From assembly GCA_942490985.1 (NCBI GenBank), contig CALNYW010000005.1, positions 186,001 to 250,000 of the forward strand: 64,000 bases of DNA. The letters run 5' to 3'. The position numbers and the translations under genes were made by a program. The notes beneath the pieces are model-generated. The model searched no databases and was not told the origin of the DNA. It saw nothing but the letters and a program-made list of their open reading frames with translations. This document shows positions 61,309-64,000 of this stretch, in pieces (the first letter of the stretch is position 1; each line of letters begins with the position of its first letter). Source of the stretch: Thiosocius sp942490985. Its GTDB lineage: Bacteria > Pseudomonadota > Gammaproteobacteria > Chromatiales > Chromatiaceae.

Positions 61309-61670
61309 AAAGAGTGCTCACGATCACCCTGTCATCCGACTGGAAAGGGAACCTGGAGAAAGCAGCGGCAACAATGCAACGCGGCATCAAGTCAGGCAAG
61401 TATCAAGGCGAGGTTCTGAACTTCGAATCGCCGGCTGTTTTGTTCGGAAAACTGACGGAACGCCGCTGGAACCTGGTACGTGAAATTCAGCGTGCCGAGA
61501 AACCGGTCGGGGTACGGGAGATCGCTAGACGAGTGAAGCGCGATGTGCGTCGGGTACATGACGATCTGGCGGTGCTGCTCGAGCTTGGCCTGATCGAGCG
61601 AACAGATGATGAGGCGATTGTCTGTCCATTCAGCGATATTCACGTCGATATGCACATGCGGGCGGCGTGA
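61305..61670 (+). CDS. tumA: TumA-type HTH antitoxin
   Basis: 121 residues. The C-terminal half (FGKLTERRWNLVREIQRAEK PVGVREIARRVKRDVRRVHD DLAVLLELGLIERTDD) is a winged helix of the HVO_A0114/TumA type; the N-terminus (LTITLSSDWKGNLEKAAATM QRG) likely contacts the toxin. It overlaps tumE by 4 bp. It probably represses the operon through the inverted repeat at 60989-61012. A MITE-disrupted paralogue lies at 48068-48761. Confidence 0.87.
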   Translation: MKRVLTITLSSDWKGNLEKAAATMQRGIKSGKYQGEVLNFESPAVLFGKLTERRWNLVREIQRAEKPVGVREIARRVKRDVRRVHDDLAVLLELGLIERTDDEAIVCPFSDIHVDMHMRAA

Positions 61671-61782
61671 CCAAAATCGACGAGCCTCCGCGATAGTCGG
61701 GACGATTCAGTCGCTAGGACCACCCTAATCAGGCTCTCAACAATCCAAGTTGGTATTCTCGGTCTGGAGTATTCGACCCATC

Positions 61783-61998
61783 TCAACCGCCGCGAAAATC
61801 GAAGCGACCCATTCTTTTCTCCCGCCAGCACCTAACCGACTGATCCCCGTGGGCATTCCCAACCCACTACTTCATAATCGGCTGCAATCTTTCGCAAACA
61901 CCAGGATCCCCCTTGAGCCACCGCCCCAGGAAAAGGTTCGGCCAGAAGTGTTGCCCGGCGTGGTTTTTCTGCGGATTCTGCGGAGTCAGAAATGGTCG
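61783..61998 (+). repeat. Family D intergenic repeat, copy 6
   Basis: The most complete copy, 216 bp: CAACCGCCGCGAAAATCGAA GCGACCC, TTCTTTTCTCCCGCCAGCAC CTAACCG, GGGCATTCCCAACCCACTAC TTC, TTTCGCAAACACCAGG, CCACCGCCCCAGGAAAAGGT TCGGCCAGAAGTGTTGCCCG GCGTGG and CTGCGGATTCTGCGGAGTCA GAAA. It separates the two toxin-antitoxin operons. Confidence 0.85.
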
Positions 61999-62110
61999 GG
62001 AGGCGGCCGCCCATGATTTCGTCAGCACGACCGACGGAATCCGTGCCACCTCCCCCTAATCGTTCCCAATACGACCCTCAGTTACGCCCCCGCTGCCTTG
62101 TGCTATAACG

Positions 62111-62125
62111 TGTACATGTGATCAC
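62111..62125 (+). promoter_or_regulatory. Candidate operator of the second RHH/RelE pair
   Basis: TGTACA and GTGATCAC, two short palindromes in tandem, lie 16-30 bp before the antitoxin ATG. They could be the binding site of the RHH antitoxin; the evidence is symmetry and position only. Confidence 0.4.
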
Positions 62126-62140
62126 AACTGGATCAGAACC

Positions 62141-62383
62141 ATGTCGACGACCATGACCATTCGTCTGGAACCCGAACTGAAACAGCGCCTGGATCGCTTG
62201 GCGAAGGCGACCCAGCGGTCAAAATCCTTTCTGGCTGCCGAAGCACTGCGGGATTTTGTTGAACTGAATGAATGGCAGATCGGTGAGATCAAAGCGGCCA
62301 TCGGGGAAGCCGATAAGGGTGATTTCGCCTCAGACAAGGCTGTGAAGAAGACACTTGGCAAGTGGGGAGTCGATGCAGGTTAA
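62141..62383 (+). CDS. Ribbon-helix-helix antitoxin
   Basis: 80 residues. MTIRLEPELKQRLDRLAKAT QRSKSFLAAEALRDFVE is a standard RHH (CopG/RelB-like) motif, and the C-terminal part (WQIGEIKAAIGEADKGDFAS) is the toxin-binding tail seen in antitoxins partnered with RelE/ParE toxins. The toxin start overlaps its end by 11 bp. Confidence 0.9.
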   Translation: MSTTMTIRLEPELKQRLDRLAKATQRSKSFLAAEALRDFVELNEWQIGEIKAAIGEADKGDFASDKAVKKTLGKWGVDAG

Positions 62384-62663
62384 GTGGCTGCGAAAGGCGC
62401 TACAGAATCTCGACGACGAGGCTGAATACATCGCGCAGGAAGATCCGGCGGCGGCCCGCCTGATAGTTGAGCACATCGTCAAGACTATCAACCTACTGAA
62501 AGATAATCCTGCCCTTGGCCATCCCGGCCGAATTCACGGCACCCGGGAGTTAGTGGTACCCGATACCCGCTATATCGTCCCTTATCGCGTCAGGCCCAGC
62601 CTGCAGCGCATCGAAGTTCTTCGCATATTCCATACATCTCGGCGCCCACCAAAGCGGTGGTGA
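62373..62663 (+). CDS. RelE/ParE-type toxin
   Basis: 96 residues from the ATG at 62373 (MQVKWLRKALQNLDDEAEYI). LIVEHIVKTINLLKDNPALG HPGRIHGTRELVVPDTRYIV PYRV and EVLRIFHTSRRPPKRW are classic RelE/ParE toxin features (N-P-x-L-G-x-P-G-R turn, H-T-S-R C-terminus). It overlaps the antitoxin by 11 bp, so the pair is co-translated. Confidence 0.93.
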   Translation: MQVKWLRKALQNLDDEAEYIAQEDPAAARLIVEHIVKTINLLKDNPALGHPGRIHGTRELVVPDTRYIVPYRVRPSLQRIEVLRIFHTSRRPPKRW

Positions 62664-62708
62664 AGGCTGATGGTTAAGCCTGCACTGGCGCGGCAAAAGG
62701 GGACGGCA

Positions 62709-62825
62709 AAAGGGGACGCATCTATTTTCCGCCCACACCGCCAAAACCGGTAAGTATCAGATCAGGTCGCGACCACTACACATGAGGCGTAAATAGATGA
62801 AGGCGCAAATAGATGCGTCCCCTTT
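62709..62825. repeat. Hairpin element with AAAGGGGACGCATCTATTT ends, copy 1
   Basis: AAAGGGGACGCATCTATTT at 62709-62727 and its exact reverse complement at 62807-62825 enclose a CCGCCAAAACCG block and GATCAGGTCGCGACCACTAC. Just outside are partial copies of the ends (GGCAAAAGGGGACG at 62693 and AGTGCGTCCCCTTTATGC at 62833), as if elements had stacked. Similar sequences accompany RAYT/REP-type elements in many bacteria; no transposase is here. Confidence 0.78.
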
Positions 62826-63064
62826 AGCAAATAGTGCGTCCCCTTTATGCGGTGTTTATCAGTCGGATCGTCGGAGCCGGATCGGTACCAGCCAGACCAT
62901 CAGTTTCGATCGATCGCTCTTGGTCAATGTGCCGCGCCGCTAAACAAGCAAGATCGATCGAAACTTACCCTTTTGATCTGCACGGCGACCGATCGAGTAA
63001 ACTGTCGTTTTGGGATACGGTTGCGCGCCGCGTCACGAAACAACCACAACTTTGGAGAACCAGA

Positions 63065-63502
63065 ATGGGTTTGTTTGATTTTGCGAAAGACATGGGAAAG
63101 AAACTGTTTGGTGGCGAAGATGATCCTGCGGAGAAGATCAAGGACAATATCGCTGCGGCCAACCCCGGCGTCGACAGCCTGGATGTCACGTTCGAGGACG
63201 GTGTCGTGCATCTGAGCGGCAAGGCCGATTCGGCCGAGGCCCTGGAAAAGGCAGTATTGATGGCCGGCAATGTGCACGGGGTCACCGAGGTTAAGGTCGA
63301 TGGTCTGGCGGCCCCGGAGCCGGCGCCGAACGTCGACTACTACACCATCGTCAGCGGCGACAGTCTGTCCAAGATCGCCAAGCAGTACTACGGTAACGCG
63401 ATGGATTATCCCAAGCTGTTCGAGGCCAACCGCGAAGTCATCCAAGATCCAGACCTGATCTACCCGGGACAAAAAATCCGTATCCCGCCCAAGACCTGGT
63501 AA
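63065..63502 (+). CDS. kbp: BON and LysM domain protein (Kbp/YgaU-like)
   Basis: The ATG at 63065 (MGLFDFAKDMGKKLFGGEDD) gives 145 residues, the family length, with a ribosome site GGAGAA before it. A BON domain spans about residues 24-80 (GVDSLDVTFEDGVVHLSGKA DS, GNVHGVTEVKVDG) and a LysM domain about residues 92-142 (YYTIVSGDSLSKIAKQYYGN, EANREVIQDPDLIYPGQKIR IPP). This is the layout of E. coli YgaU/Kbp, a cytoplasmic potassium-binding protein. It is flanked on both sides by the same hairpin element. Confidence 0.93.
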   Translation: MGLFDFAKDMGKKLFGGEDDPAEKIKDNIAAANPGVDSLDVTFEDGVVHLSGKADSAEALEKAVLMAGNVHGVTEVKVDGLAAPEPAPNVDYYTIVSGDSLSKIAKQYYGNAMDYPKLFEANREVIQDPDLIYPGQKIRIPPKTW

Positions 63503-63660
63503 CTCACCGGGCCGCGGGGCCGGGTTCAATGCGGCCACTTACCACAGCGGCTGCAAATTACACCGGATCTCGCGATGCTGGCGAGTCTTGCGGACCGGCC
63601 CCAGATCGGAGGAATGCCATCATTCCAGCGATGCAGGCCACCATCGCTGGGGGCAGGCAA

Positions 63661-63794
63661 AAGGGGACGCATCTATTTTCCGCCCACACCGCCAAAACCG
63701 CCAAAACCGCCAAAACCGATAAGTATCAGATCAGGTCGCGACCACTACACATGAGGCGTAAATAGATGAAGGCGCAAATAGATGCGTCCCCTTT
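63661..63794. repeat. Hairpin element with AAAGGGGACGCATCTATTT ends, copy 2
   Basis: Nearly identical to copy 1 (left edge accurate to a base or two), with the right end AAATAGATGCGTCCCCTTT at 63776-63794. The only obvious internal difference is the number of CCAAAACCG units, three here against one in copy 1, a microsatellite expansion. The two copies flank the kbp gene. Confidence 0.78.
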
Positions 63795-63823
63795 ATGCTG
63801 ACACGTTGCGTTGCTAGCACGCC

Positions 63824-63844
63824 TGTAATACAGTTTGTATTACA
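63824..63844 (+). promoter_or_regulatory. Operator-like palindrome before the last antitoxin gene
   Basis: TGTAATACA-GTT-TGTATTACA, nine-base perfect arms with a 3-base spacer, lies 21 bp before the GTG start. This is the expected kind of site for an autorepressing RHH antitoxin. Confidence 0.65.
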
Positions 63845-63865
63845 TCTAATTAGAGGAGAGTGGCA

Positions 63866-64000
63866 GTGGGAACCAGAACTGTGCGACTCGACGACGAAGC
63901 CGAGAAGACCCTAGCGAAGTTGAAAAAAGTCACTGGGTTGTCAATTTCCGAGGTTCTTAAGCGCGGTCTGAGTGCCTACGAGGAACAGGCAATGCAGCAG
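63866..64000 (+). CDS. Ribbon-helix-helix antitoxin, cut by the window end
   Basis: 45 codons from a GTG at 63866 with a GAGGAGAG ribosome site: VGTRTVRLDDEAEKTLAKLK, then VTGLSISEVLKRGLSAYEEQ, a typical RHH domain. It runs off the window. A toxin gene is expected downstream. The perfect palindrome upstream supports an autoregulated toxin-antitoxin operon. Confidence 0.75.
   Translation, partial: MGTRTVRLDDEAEKTLAKLKKVTGLSISEVLKRGLSAYEEQAMQQ

Noticed and set aside
63529..63765. 78-codon frame with AKTAKTAKT repeat
   Set aside because: The repeat is the CCAAAACCG microsatellite of the hairpin element read in one frame; it is not a gene.

Overview
The window looks like a chromosomal stretch of a GC-rich (about 60 %) gammaproteobacterium, possibly a Chromatiales-type sulfur bacterium. 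The evidence is an ABC-F protein very close to E. coli YbiT, a YgaU/Kbp-type BON-LysM protein, a full MoxR/DUF58/Bat operon, and many intergenic repeats with IS21-like ends. The lineage is inference. No rRNA, tRNA or CRISPR array was seen.

Layout. (1) 1-13.6 kb is an accessory, probably defence or signalling, block: a large unrecognised protein, a lipoprotein with two nucleosidase-like domains, a membrane TIR-WD40 protein, an EF-hand membrane protein, and two overlapping genes each joining a TIR domain to a region that reads like the cytoplasmic domain of the type III export gate FlhA/SctV. This tandem pair is the strongest candidate for an undescribed system. (2) 13.9-21.4 kb holds an ABC exporter, a secreted Gmad2-type protein, a membrane alpha/beta hydrolase, two DUF1990 genes and a rhomboid protease. 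(3) 21.7-25 kb is a 3'-truncated IS66 element and a broken sulfotransferase. (4) 25-33.7 kb is mostly housekeeping (GlsB-like protein, YbiT, RRM protein, VF530 protein, EamA transporter, aldo/keto reductase, SGNH hydrolase) with a RHH/ParE toxin-antitoxin pair and a decayed NhaP2 antiporter. (5) 34.2-42.0 kb is a minus-strand moxR-DUF58-DUF4381-batA-batB-TPR-batD operon. (6) 42.5-64 kb is a mosaic accessory region. It holds a caspase-like peptidase beside a long helical HExxH protein, live and dead TumE/TumA toxin-antitoxin loci, a membrane TIR protein, a GMC oxidoreductase, further RHH antitoxins, gene fragments and numerous short mobile repeats.

How it fits together. Four TIR proteins all keep the W-x-x-x-E position expected of the TIR glutamate, so NAD or nucleotide cleavage is a recurring theme, alongside the nucleosidase. 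The accessory regions are punctuated by at least nine 137-163 bp elements with IS21-like ends, six or more copies of a separate 150-230 bp repeat, two CTAG-flanked MITEs and a pair of hairpin elements. Several gene fragments (NhaP2, an Mrr-type endonuclease, a topoisomerase zinc ribbon, a 45-codon gene head) end exactly at these repeats. Repeat-driven rearrangement therefore appears to have shaped the region.
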